Below are positions 14,977-22,752 of a stretch of 46,973 nt of DNA, piece by piece; position 1 is the first letter of the stretch; each line of letters begins with the position of its first letter. The notes below the pieces were generated by a model. It was not told the DNA's origin. It searched no databases and worked only from the letters and a program-made list of their open reading frames with translations. Made by a program: the position numbers and the translations under genes. Origin of the DNA: Phycisphaerales bacterium (GTDB lineage Bacteria; Planctomycetota; Phycisphaerae; Phycisphaerales; UBA1924); the NCBI GenBank assembly GCA_022072615.1, contig JAJVHS010000084.1:1-46973 (forward strand). The letters are read 5' to 3'.

Positions 14977-16209
14977 ATGTCCGCCGTTCCAGCCGCCGCG
15001 TCCAAAGCCCCCGCCATCTCCAAGGAACAGGCCGAGGCCATCTATTCGCGCGGGCTCGAGGGCATCATCGCGGGCGAGACGGCCGTGTGCTCGATCGAGC
15101 AGGGCGGGCTGTGGTACCGCGGGTACGAGATCCACGACCTGGCGCAGAACGCGACGTTCGAGGAGGTCGCGTTCGTGCTGCTCGAGGGGCACAAGCCCTC
15201 GGCGGCCGAACTTGCCCGGTTCAAGGCCGAGATCATCGCCGAGCGGCCGCTGCATCCGATGGTGACGAGCTTCATCGAGTCGGCGGGCGGGTACCTGGCG
15301 AGCGGGCGGGCCGTTCCCATGGACGTGCTGCGGACGGCGGTGAGCATCCTGGCCCACACCGACCCCGACGCCCAGAGCGTGGAGGCCGACGCCAACCTGC
15401 GCAAGGCCAAGCGGCTGCTCGCCAAGATCCCGACGATCATCGGCCACATGCAGAACGTGATCGACGGGCGGGCGATCATCGGGCGCGAGCTGGGCGGGGA
15501 CCCCGCGCTCGACCACGCGTCGAACCTGATGTACCTGATGACGGGCAGCAGGCCGACGAAGGAGTATGCCCGGGTCGTCGACGTGTCGCTGATCCTGTAC
15601 GCCGAGCACGACTACAACGCCTCGACGTTCACCGGCCGCGTGATCGCGGGGACGCTGAGCGACATGCACGGGGCGGTCGCGGGCGCGATCGCGGCGCTCA
15701 AGGGCCCGCTGCACGGCGGGGCCAACGAGGCGGCGATGGAGATGCTCAAGGAGATCATGCACGACGTCGGGGAAAAGGGGATCGGCACCAGGGCGGTGGA
15801 CGACTGGATGCAGAAGGCCTTCGAGACCAAGCGCAAGCTGATGGGCTTCGGCCACCGCGTGTACAAGAACGGCGACCACCGGGCGCCCATCCTGCACAAG
15901 CTGGGCCGTGCGGTTGCCGAGAAGGACACCAAGAACCCCGGCGGGCACGCGGCGGTGAAGTGGTTCGAGCTGGGCGAGCAGGTGCAGAAGATCATGCTCG
16001 AGAAGAAGAACATCCATCCCAACGTGGACTTCCCGTGCGGGATGACGTACTTCACGATGGGGATCCCGGTGCCGCAGTACACGCCGATCTTCGTGGCGAG
16101 CCGGATCACGGGATGGTGCGCGCACATCATCGAGCAGCACGCGAACAACCGGATCATCCGCCCGTTGAGCAAGTACACGGGCGAAGCGCCGCGGAAGTGG
16201 AATGGGTGA
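14977..16209 (+). CDS. prpC: Citrate synthase / 2-methylcitrate synthase
   Basis: This is a 410-residue enzyme condensing oxaloacetate with acetyl-CoA or propionyl-CoA. The catalytic triad of the family is visible: His in GPLHGGANEA, His in MGFGHRVYK and Asp in DFPCGMTY. The N-terminal GLEGIIAGETAVCSIEQ and LWYRGYEIHDL fit the short (type II-like) citrate/methylcitrate synthases. The ATG at 14977 follows a GGAG ribosome-binding site; upstream in-frame residues overlap the zinc-ribbon gene and are not biased. The proximity of the PrpB-like lyase suggests methylcitrate synthase, but sequence motifs alone do not separate it from housekeeping citrate synthase, so the symbol is tentative. Confidence 0.9.
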   Translation: MSAVPAAASKAPAISKEQAEAIYSRGLEGIIAGETAVCSIEQGGLWYRGYEIHDLAQNATFEEVAFVLLEGHKPSAAELARFKAEIIAERPLHPMVTSFIESAGGYLASGRAVPMDVLRTAVSILAHTDPDAQSVEADANLRKAKRLLAKIPTIIGHMQNVIDGRAIIGRELGGDPALDHASNLMYLMTGSRPTKEYARVVDVSLILYAEHDYNASTFTGRVIAGTLSDMHGAVAGAIAALKGPLHGGANEAAMEMLKEIMHDVGEKGIGTRAVDDWMQKAFETKRKLMGFGHRVYKNGDHRAPILHKLGRAVAEKDTKNPGGHAAVKWFELGEQVQKIMLEKKNIHPNVDFPCGMTYFTMGIPVPQYTPIFVASRITGWCAHIIEQHANNRIIRPLSKYTGEAPRKWNG

Positions 16210-16283
16210 GGGGGAGTGGCGTGAGGGGAAGCGGACACATCGAGCGGGATGGGCGAGCATTGAAATCCTGCTAGTCCGATTGA

Positions 16284-16327
16284 CGACTTGGACGCCCGCA
16301 AGAGCAACGACTGGCGGGCGTTGTCGT
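16284..16327 (+). terminator. Possible terminator hairpin
   Basis: ACGCCCGC (16292-16299) pairs with GCGGGCGT (16314-16321), extended by CGAC/GTCG, with a 14-nt loop. The T run is poor. It lies 75 bp after the citrate synthase stop and before the convergent gene end at 16348. Confidence 0.4.
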
Positions 16328-16347
16328 GTTCCGCGTGCCACCCTCGC

Positions 16348-16758
16348 TCACTTCCAAGTCGCGACCAGAACGATCGCGATGATGATCGCCGCCGCGGCGA
16401 GCGTACATCCGATGATCATGAGCGTGAGCAGGCCTTCACTGATGCCGACCGTCGTGCGGTAGGGGTCGAACCCAAGCGCGGAATCGCCGGATCTGGCCGC
16501 CGCCGGGCGTTTCAGCCGAACGCGCTGCGAGTCGAACTTCTCGATCATCACCCAGCCTGCCCGCCCCTCTTCCTCCAAGATGCTGCGGAGCACCTCCGGT
16601 TTCTTGAACGCGCCGGTGGCGGAACGCAGGATCTTGAACTCCCACGCGTCGGCCAAGTCGGTGGCGGTGTACCCGGTCATCTGCTCTTCCTCCTTGCGTT
16701 CGGCCCTCCGCCGCCGCGCTGCCGCGCCCGCTGCGCCACCTACCGCACCTGCGCTCAT
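16348..16758 (-). CDS. Small membrane protein with a conserved cytoplasmic domain
   Basis: This is a 136-residue protein of unknown function. An Ala/Arg-rich N-terminus is followed by a compact domain at residues about 28-85 (WEFKILRSATGAFKKPEVL, EEEGRAGWVMIEKFDSQRV). A single hydrophobic helix lies at the C-terminus (about 110-133, LLTLMIIGCTLAAAAIIIAI). The domain looks familiar to me from short bacterial proteins of the 'EAQAGW-LEKFDD-R-RF' type, but I cannot name a family. The predicted form is tail-anchored in the inner membrane. The gene is alone on its strand, convergent with the citrate synthase gene. Confidence 0.7.
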   Translation of the reverse strand: MSAGAVGGAAGAAARRRRAERKEEEQMTGYTATDLADAWEFKILRSATGAFKKPEVLRSILEEEGRAGWVMIEKFDSQRVRLKRPAAARSGDSALGFDPYRTTVGISEGLLTLMIIGCTLAAAAIIIAIVLVATWK

Positions 16759-16930
16759 GGTGAACTCCTTCAGCTGAGTTTAGGGTGAGTTGCTTGTGCT
16801 CCTCAAACATGATGGTCTGATCCGCTCCTCGGCGGTCAATTCGCGCGAGGCGGCGTTGGCGTTCAGCAATGGGCGAATCGCCGGCTGCCACAAGCTAACG
16901 CCCTCCAAGAAGCAATCTATCGGTGTACTG

Positions 16931-17305
16931 TCACCCCGATTTCTTTCCCGGGTTCGCGGACCGCGCGGTTGACACCGGTCTTAGTTCGAGCAGCTCGAAC
17001 TCGCAGATCAGTACTGCATCGGCAGGGATCCCGGCTCGCGCGGCACCGGCTTTTCCATATCCGAGCTGCGGCGGCACCGTTATTCGGCGCACTCCGCCGA
17101 CCTGCATTCCCTCGACGCCGTACCGGATACCGGCCACGGCGTCACGGCGACTGAGGTCCAGCCATTCATCATTGAGCCTTCGCAGGATCTCGCCACGGTG
17201 AAGAGCGATCGTGCCGGAGACGCGGGCCATGTGATCGCGTGTGGCGACCTTCCCGTGGCCGAGGCGCAGGTCCTCGTACTTCAGCTTTCCTCTGCCTCGC
17301 GGCAT
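16931..17305 (-). CDS. FKBP-type peptidyl-prolyl cis-trans isomerase
   Basis: This is a 124-residue single-domain protein. The C-terminal part holds the FKBP signature: GVEGMQVGGVRRITVPPQLGYG, then IPADAVLICEFELLEL, the strand pattern closing the half-barrel. The N-terminal part diverges from classical FKBPs: the usual VHYTG strand is replaced by a VSGTIALHRGEIL stretch. There is no signal peptide or lipobox, so a cytoplasmic protein is likely. Catalytic activity is plausible, since the hydrophobic pocket region is retained, but it was not tested residue by residue. The neighbours give no functional hint. Confidence 0.82.
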   Translation of the reverse strand: MPRGRGKLKYEDLRLGHGKVATRDHMARVSGTIALHRGEILRRLNDEWLDLSRRDAVAGIRYGVEGMQVGGVRRITVPPQLGYGKAGAARAGIPADAVLICEFELLELRPVSTARSANPGKKSG

Positions 17306-17438
17306 GCGCTCGCATGATACTCGGCGTGGCGACTCGGCTGCCCAGCAGGGCCGCGATTGCAGGCTGCCAGTTCCGACTGCTATTCAGAACTCTACTGGGG
17401 TACTGCAACCCGTATTTCGCAGCGAATCGCTTCGTCAC

Positions 17439-18254
17439 TCATCCCGGCTCCTTCGGCTCCGGGAACCGCTTCTGGAACCACGCGTCCCACAGCGGCGTTT
17501 CGCGGAGGGCGGTGTCGGATGACTGGTCGCCGTAGAGGTAGAAGCCCAGCACCGCCATGCTCGGGCCGCCGCAGTTGAAGGCGCCCAGGGCGGCGATGCC
17601 GGGCCCGGGTTTGTCGAGGCGGAGCAGCGCATCAAAGGGATCGGTGGTGAGGTGCTCGACGACGCCGGCGAGCGCGGGGACGCCCGCCGGGGCGCTCCAC
17701 CGCTGGCCGACGGCGACGCCGGACAGGCCCAGGGCGGTCGTGAGCATCTCCCAGGCCTGGGCCTCGGTGCCCGCGACGGGGACCATCCACTTCATCGCGG
17801 TCGAGCGCTGGCCGCGGAAGTGCGTGAGGTAGATCCGCAGGGCTCGCATGAAGCCGGGCCAGCCGTGCTCGGCGCCTTCGAGCTGGTTGTCCCAGTCGTC
17901 GGTCGAGGCGAAGAGGCTCTGGACGATGCGGACGATGCAGGTGCCGCCGGCCCGGGCTTCGACGCTCCACTCGTTGGCGATGGGCGGCGAACCGGGGACC
18001 CAGCCCTCGGTCTGCGCGACCCACTTGCGGTGCGGCTCCCAGGCGGTGACGACGGACGTGGATTCCATCCCCGGTCCGAAGTTGAGCGTCAGGGCGACGG
18101 GCTTGCCGTCGCGCTCCTGGAACTGGGCGGGCACGAACCAGGAGGAGATGCCCGGTCCGGTGGCGATGGCGTTCCAGACTTCCTCGGTCGTGCCGGGGAC
18201 TTCGACTTCAACCTGGATGGAACGGCGCCCGCTGGCCTCTTTCTTGACGCTCAT
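17439..18254 (-). CDS. SRPBCC (AHSA1-like) domain protein
   Basis: This is a 271-residue protein. Residues about 10-150 form a START/SRPBCC-type ligand-binding domain: RSIQVEVEVPGTTEEVWNAI, ISSWFVP, WVAQTEGW, GGTCIVRIVQSLF. The second half (about 150-270) looks like another, more diverged copy. The start overlaps the stop of the upstream ArsR regulator by four bases (ATGA), so the two are translationally coupled. ArsR-SRPBCC pairs are common in bacteria and are often called activator of Hsp90 ATPase-like, but the ligand is generally unknown. Expression is probably under the palindromic operator at 18867-18890. Confidence 0.82.
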   Translation of the reverse strand: MSVKKEASGRRSIQVEVEVPGTTEEVWNAIATGPGISSWFVPAQFQERDGKPVALTLNFGPGMESTSVVTAWEPHRKWVAQTEGWVPGSPPIANEWSVEARAGGTCIVRIVQSLFASTDDWDNQLEGAEHGWPGFMRALRIYLTHFRGQRSTAMKWMVPVAGTEAQAWEMLTTALGLSGVAVGQRWSAPAGVPALAGVVEHLTTDPFDALLRLDKPGPGIAALGAFNCGGPSMAVLGFYLYGDQSSDTALRETPLWDAWFQKRFPEPKEPG

Positions 18255-18853
18255 GACGGCTCCTTGGGATCTGGTGCTGACGGCTGAGGGTGCGCGACGA
18301 CGACGAGGCGGTGCGATCGGCCGCCGGGCGCGGATTCATCATGGTACTTGGAGACGAGCCTAGTGACGGCGTCGGCGAGCTCGCTGCTGAAGGCGGCTCG
18401 GTCGGCGGCGGAACGGAAGCGGATTTCGGTATCGACGGCGAGGGTGGCGAGGCGCTTGCCGGTGTCGCGGGCCCGGCGGACCAGGCCGCCGACTTCGCGG
18501 ACGATGCGGGCGCCGAGCGCAATGAGGTAGCTCGCCGAGAGGCGATCGACCTCGCGGTTGGCATCGATGGCGACGGGGCCCATGGCGCCGGGAGAGACGA
18601 CGTAGGAGGCGGCCGAGGCGACGAGCAGACGCTCGGTGAGCCCGCCCCACTTGCGCTCCTCGGCGAGGCGCACGAGCCCGTGCACTTCGAGCGCGTTGAG
18701 GTGGTAGTTGACCTTCTGGCGGGTGAGGCCGACGCGGGTGGCGAGGGTTGCGGCGGAGGCGGGGGCGGAGAGCTCGGCGAGGAGGCGGCTGCGCGTGGGC
18801 TCGAGCGCCACTGTCGCGGCCGCGGGATCGTCGATCACCTGCACGTCGAGCAT
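18251..18853 (-). CDS. ArsR-family winged-helix transcriptional regulator
   Basis: This is a 200-residue protein. The N-terminal 80 residues carry a winged helix-turn-helix: TRSRLLAELSAPASAATLA, RVGLTRQKVNYHLNALEVHG and LVRLAEERKWGG. The remainder is a helical and alpha/beta region of unknown ligand, without the Cys pairs of metal-sensing ArsR proteins. It heads a two-gene operon with the SRPBCC gene (4-bp overlap). A perfect 10-bp inverted repeat ends 14 bp upstream of the ATG, the position expected of an autoregulatory operator. Confidence 0.86.
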   Translation of the reverse strand: MLDVQVIDDPAAATVALEPTRSRLLAELSAPASAATLATRVGLTRQKVNYHLNALEVHGLVRLAEERKWGGLTERLLVASAASYVVSPGAMGPVAIDANREVDRLSASYLIALGARIVREVGGLVRRARDTGKRLATLAVDTEIRFRSAADRAAFSSELADAVTRLVSKYHDESAPGGRSHRLVVVAHPQPSAPDPKEPS

Positions 18854-19165
18854 GGCGGGAAGGTATCATTGACAAGTTTTCTTGTCAATGCGGAATGCGG
18901 GTGTTTTTGCGGATTCTTGGATTGGGCGTGTCCCGGGGACGGGCGGGGAACGTCGGGCAGGGCGTGCGATTGGGACGACGAGCCGGCGGCGCGAGTGCTC
19001 GGTGGCGGGGCGCGTCGAGCCGCACGCGCGGGGTTGAGGGCGCGGCGCGAGCGGGGTGAAAGGGGCCGTGTTCATGGCGAATCGGGAGCGAGCGGCGCGA
19101 TCGGCCCGGGCGGGGCGGTCGCGTATCATTCGGCCAATCACGCAACAGGAAGGAGCCGGTATTCA
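18854..19165. other. Divergent intergenic region
   Basis: These 312 bases lie between the ArsR start and the VOC-like gene. Apart from the palindromic operator (18867-18890) and the ribosome-binding site AGGAAGGAG (about 19147-19155), I see no supported element or gene. Confidence 0.45.
18867..18890 (-). promoter_or_regulatory. Palindromic operator/promoter of the ArsR-SRPBCC operon
   Basis: CATTGACAAG (18867-18876) and CTTGTCAATG (18881-18890) are perfect inverted arms around TTTT. On the minus strand the first arm supplies TTGACA, a consensus -35 box, and 17 bp later comes TACCTT as a weak -10, ending about seven bases before the ATG. Binding of the regulator would mask the -35. The short leader implies a nearly leaderless transcript. 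Confidence 0.75.
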
Positions 19166-20569
19166 ATGGGAATCATCAGTCCCGCAGCGTCATCAGCAGC
19201 CCAGGACCTTGCTCGTTGGCAATGGGAGCCGCAGCCCAAGGGGCAGGCGCTGGTCAACGAGCTTGTGGCGGAGTTCCTGCGGCGCTGCCCGGACGCGGAC
19301 CGGCTCAAGGCGCAGATGAAGCACGAGTCGGGGACGCGCTTTGTCGACTGGATCGACTACATCTCGGTGCCGTCGTCGACCGCGGGGATTGCCGAGCGGC
19401 TCGCGGAGGCGGGGTTCGAGCGGCGGCCGCAGGCGGGGGCGTCGGAGTGCTACGCGAACGAGAAGGGCATCTTCCCGGTGATCATCCTGTGCTCGTCGCA
19501 GGTGATGCGGATCGGGATCAAGGTGATGTCGGTGGCGGACTTCCTGTTCGCGCAGCGGGTATCGACGGCGGACCAGATCCAGGGGGCGCCGGGGTCGCAG
19601 CTGCGGATGGTGTGCGCGTTCCGCGGGGACCGCGCCGAGCTGTGGGCGGTCGAGCGGCACGGGCTGCGCGGCTTTGAGATCCCGACGACGGATCCTTCGA
19701 AGATCCTGGCGGCGGCGCACCACCTCGAGCTGCTGCGGGCGCGGCGGCGCGATTTCCCGACGGACGCGCAGGGCTTTGCCGAGATCAACCGCCTGGTCGA
19801 CAACGCCATCGCGGACCTGGGCCGCGACTGGACGTGCGACCTGTTCTTCGAATCCGAGCGGAACTACTGGCAGAGCCGCAACCACGCGGGACAGTTCCAG
19901 TACGGGCGCCAGCAGGCGCTGGGCCTGGGCTGGGCGAACCACGACCACCACACGTACCGGTCCAGCCGCCACTGCTACAAGGACATGATCGCGGTGCTCG
20001 AGAAGCTGGGCTTCTTCTGCCGCGAGCGGTTCTACGCGGGGGCGGAGGCGGGGTGGGGCGCGCAGGTGCTCGAGCAGGCGGTGACGGGCATCACGATCTT
20101 CGCGGACGTGGACATGTCGCCGGAGGAGCTGCTCGGCGATTTCGCGCACGAGGGACTCGAGCCGCGCGAGCAGCTCGGGACGATCGGCCTGTGGTGCGCG
20201 CTGCACGGCGAGGCGATGCTGCAGGCGGGGATGCACCACCTGGAGTGCCAGTTCGACTGGTTCGCGCTGCGGGACCAGATGCAGTCGCTGGCCGAGATCC
20301 GGACCATGGACCCCTTCACGACGTTCCCGTACCTGCGGCAGGCGTTCACGCAGGGCGAGCACTGGCGGGTGCCCGAGCAGCGGCTGCAGGCGCTGCTGGG
20401 CCGCCAGCAGATCACGCCCGGGCAGGCGGACGAGTTCCGCCGCAACGGGGCGCTGGGCTCTCACCTCGAGAACCTGGAGCGCAACGACGGCTTCAAGGGC
20501 TTCAACCAGCACGGCGTGTCGCAGATCATCGCCAAGACCGACCCGCGCAAGCAGGCAGCGACGGCGTGA
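19166..20569 (+). CDS. Conserved uncharacterised protein with VOC-like (glyoxalase-fold) pattern
   Basis: This is a 467-residue soluble protein that I cannot place in a named family. The second half (from about residue 250) resembles vicinal-oxygen-chelate folds: NHDHHTYRSSRHCY, then LEKLGFFCRERFYAG, GWGAQVLEQAV and ITIFADVDMSPEEL, with a later ALHGEAMLQAGMHHLECQFD rich in His, Glu and Cys. The first half holds FVDWIDYISVPS and PVIILCSSQVMRIGIKVM, possibly a diverged repeat of the same fold. Candidate metal ligands are the HDHH cluster and the later HHLE, by inference only. The ATG at 19166 follows AGGAAGGAG; a much longer in-frame opening upstream crosses the ArsR operator and is not coding. 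The gene stands alone. Confidence 0.72.
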   Translation: MGIISPAASSAAQDLARWQWEPQPKGQALVNELVAEFLRRCPDADRLKAQMKHESGTRFVDWIDYISVPSSTAGIAERLAEAGFERRPQAGASECYANEKGIFPVIILCSSQVMRIGIKVMSVADFLFAQRVSTADQIQGAPGSQLRMVCAFRGDRAELWAVERHGLRGFEIPTTDPSKILAAAHHLELLRARRRDFPTDAQGFAEINRLVDNAIADLGRDWTCDLFFESERNYWQSRNHAGQFQYGRQQALGLGWANHDHHTYRSSRHCYKDMIAVLEKLGFFCRERFYAGAEAGWGAQVLEQAVTGITIFADVDMSPEELLGDFAHEGLEPREQLGTIGLWCALHGEAMLQAGMHHLECQFDWFALRDQMQSLAEIRTMDPFTTFPYLRQAFTQGEHWRVPEQRLQALLGRQQITPGQADEFRRNGALGSHLENLERNDGFKGFNQHGVSQIIAKTDPRKQAATA

Positions 20570-20653
20570 CGGCCGCGGAGAGAGCGTGCGCGGCGCGGGC
20601 CGGCGCGCCGCCCATGTCGCGGCTGCGGTCGCGTGCTTGCATCGCACGCCGGG

Positions 20654-22741
20654 TTACTTGGCGAGGATCTCCTCGACGAGCGCCGTGGCCCCGTACATCT
20701 TCCGGAGCGATTCGATGATCGCTCGGCTGTCGACGGAGACCGCGCGGTTCACTTCGCCGTCGTAGATGAAGGCGCCGGGGAGCGACTGGATGTTGCCGTC
20801 GAAGACCAGGCCGATGACCTCGCCCCTGGTGTTGATGACGGGGCTGCCGGAGTTGCCGCCGATGATGTCGCACGACGAGACGAAGTTGAACGGCGTGGAG
20901 AGGTCAAGCTTGTCCTTGCCTTCGACCCAGCGCTGGGGCAGCGTGAAGCCGGGCTTGCCCTTGCGGTCCTGGTAGCGCTGGTAGAGGCCCGCGAAGTCCG
21001 TGTAGGGATCGAGCATCTGACCGTCCTGTTCGTAGCCCTCGATCGGGCCGAAGGTCATGCGCAGGGTGAAGGTTGCGTCGGGGTAGGTTGATTCACCTTC
21101 GAGCGCGAACTTGGCGGCGGCGATCTTGGCGTAGTTCTCGCGTTCGACCGCTTCGACCTGGTCCTCGTAGCGTTTGCGGATCTCCCTGGCGGCGGGGTCC
21201 ATGGCCGCGGCGAGCCTGATCATCGGGTCTTTCGAGGCGGCCACGGCGGAGGCGCCGCCCTCGACCAGCGCGCGACGGGCCGCGGGGTCGGCGAGGGTGG
21301 AGCCGTTGACCAGTTCCTCCGCCCGGGCGCGGGGCGACTTTCCGGCCAGCGCTGTCTGCACCAGCGGGTCGTCGGCGCCGAGCCTTTCGGCCAGGAGCGA
21401 GAGGGACCACTCGACGTTGGCGATCTCGAGCGGCGGGTGGATGGGCGCGGGGGAGTACAGCGAGTTGTAGAGCGATTCGAGGCGGGATTCGCGGTACTCG
21501 CGCAGGCGGTCGCCGTTGGGCTTGGGGAGTTCCTCCGTCAGGCGCACGATATCCCGGGCGTGCTGGTAGAGCTCCGACGAGAGCCCGCCGTTCAGTAGGC
21601 GGTAGCGCGGCGCCCAGGAGCGGCGCTCCTGCTGGGCGCGGGCGATCTTGTCCCACGCGTCCCCCCACTGCTCGCGCCGCGCGGGGTCCTGGTCGACGAA
21701 CTCGCGGAGGCGTTTCTCGGCGGCGATCTTGTGGTCCATGTTGGCGGGGTCGAGGAGCCCCGCGAGCTGGCCGGTGAGCGCCTTGCGGCCGTTGGCGACG
21801 CCGCCGAGCTGCTCGCTGGCGATCCGGTCGTACTCGGCGTTGCGGGCGCTGAAGCCCTGCAGCTTCACCTCGGCGCGCCAGAGGGTTTCGAGCCGGTCCG
21901 GGAGCTCGACATCGCGGATGAACCTGAGGTGCTCGACGGTGTTGAGCCGGCTGGTGCGGCCGGGGTGGCCGACGACGATCGCGAGGTCCCCCGAGCGCGA
22001 TCCGTCGGACCAGCGGAGGCGGTGGTCGTTCCTGAGCGGCTGGCCGTTCCCGTAGATGCGGAAGAAGCACATGTCGAGGCTGAAGCGCGGGTACTCGAAG
22101 TTGTCGGTGTCGCCGCCGAAGGAGGCGATGTCCTGCTCGGGCGCCATGACGAGACGCACGTCGGTGTAGCGCTTGTAGGAGTAGAGGTGGTACTTGCCGC
22201 CCTGGTAGAGGGCGACGACCTCGGGCAGGAGTCCGGACTTGTCCTGGGCCTCGGAGGTGATCTGGGCGATGGCTCGTTCGCGGGCCGCGTTCGCTTCGGC
22301 GGGCTTCATGCCCGGCTTCACCGCGGCGTTGACCCTGTCGGTCACGTCCTCGACCGTCCAGAGGATGTTGAGCTCAAGCTCGGGGCAGGGGATCTCCTGG
22401 TCGCGGGCGGCGGCGTAGAACCCGCTGGCGAGCAGGTTCTTCTCGCTGGTGCTGATCTTGGCGATGATGTCGGAGGCGACGTGGTGGTTGGTCATCACCA
22501 GGCCGTCGCCGGAGACGAGCGAACCGGACCCGCCGGTGGAGAACCGGACGCACGACTTCTGGACGTGGTCGAGCCATTCGGACGAGGGCTCGAAGCCGTA
22601 CTTGCTGCGGAGCTGCTCGAGGGGAGGGTTGGTCAGGAGCCACATGCCCTCGTCGGCCCGGGCGCTGGTCGCCGGACCTGCCGCTCCCGCCGCGAACGCC
22701 ACTGCCGCCGTCCACGCGCGCAGCATCGACTTGATGCACAT
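20654..22741 (-). CDS. S46 family dipeptidyl peptidase (DPP7/DPP11-like)
   Basis: This 695-residue exported serine peptidase removes dipeptides from N-termini. The signal peptide is residues 1 to about 29. The chymotrypsin-like triad of S46 is visible: His in GLVMTNHHV (about 87), Asp in SFGGDTDNFEYP and Ser in GGNSGSP. The residue 18 after the catalytic Ser is Gly (FDGN). From memory, this position is Gly in DPP7 (hydrophobic P1) and Arg in DPP11 (acidic P1), so a DPP7-type preference is inferred. Start ATG at 22741 follows AAAGGA. It begins 11 bp after the GT4 gene stop, so it is probably the last gene of the glycosyltransferase operon, an unusual partner. Confidence 0.9.
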   Translation of the reverse strand: MCIKSMLRAWTAAVAFAAGAAGPATSARADEGMWLLTNPPLEQLRSKYGFEPSSEWLDHVQKSCVRFSTGGSGSLVSGDGLVMTNHHVASDIIAKISTSEKNLLASGFYAAARDQEIPCPELELNILWTVEDVTDRVNAAVKPGMKPAEANAARERAIAQITSEAQDKSGLLPEVVALYQGGKYHLYSYKRYTDVRLVMAPEQDIASFGGDTDNFEYPRFSLDMCFFRIYGNGQPLRNDHRLRWSDGSRSGDLAIVVGHPGRTSRLNTVEHLRFIRDVELPDRLETLWRAEVKLQGFSARNAEYDRIASEQLGGVANGRKALTGQLAGLLDPANMDHKIAAEKRLREFVDQDPARREQWGDAWDKIARAQQERRSWAPRYRLLNGGLSSELYQHARDIVRLTEELPKPNGDRLREYRESRLESLYNSLYSPAPIHPPLEIANVEWSLSLLAERLGADDPLVQTALAGKSPRARAEELVNGSTLADPAARRALVEGGASAVAASKDPMIRLAAAMDPAAREIRKRYEDQVEAVERENYAKIAAAKFALEGESTYPDATFTLRMTFGPIEGYEQDGQMLDPYTDFAGLYQRYQDRKGKPGFTLPQRWVEGKDKLDLSTPFNFVSSCDIIGGNSGSPVINTRGEVIGLVFDGNIQSLPGAFIYDGEVNRAVSVDSRAIIESLRKMYGATALVEEILAK

Positions 22742-22752
22742 CAGATGTCCTT

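Noticed and set aside
16284..16327. A strong terminator after the citrate synthase gene
   Set aside because: The stem is good but the loop is long and the T run poor, so it is listed only as possible.
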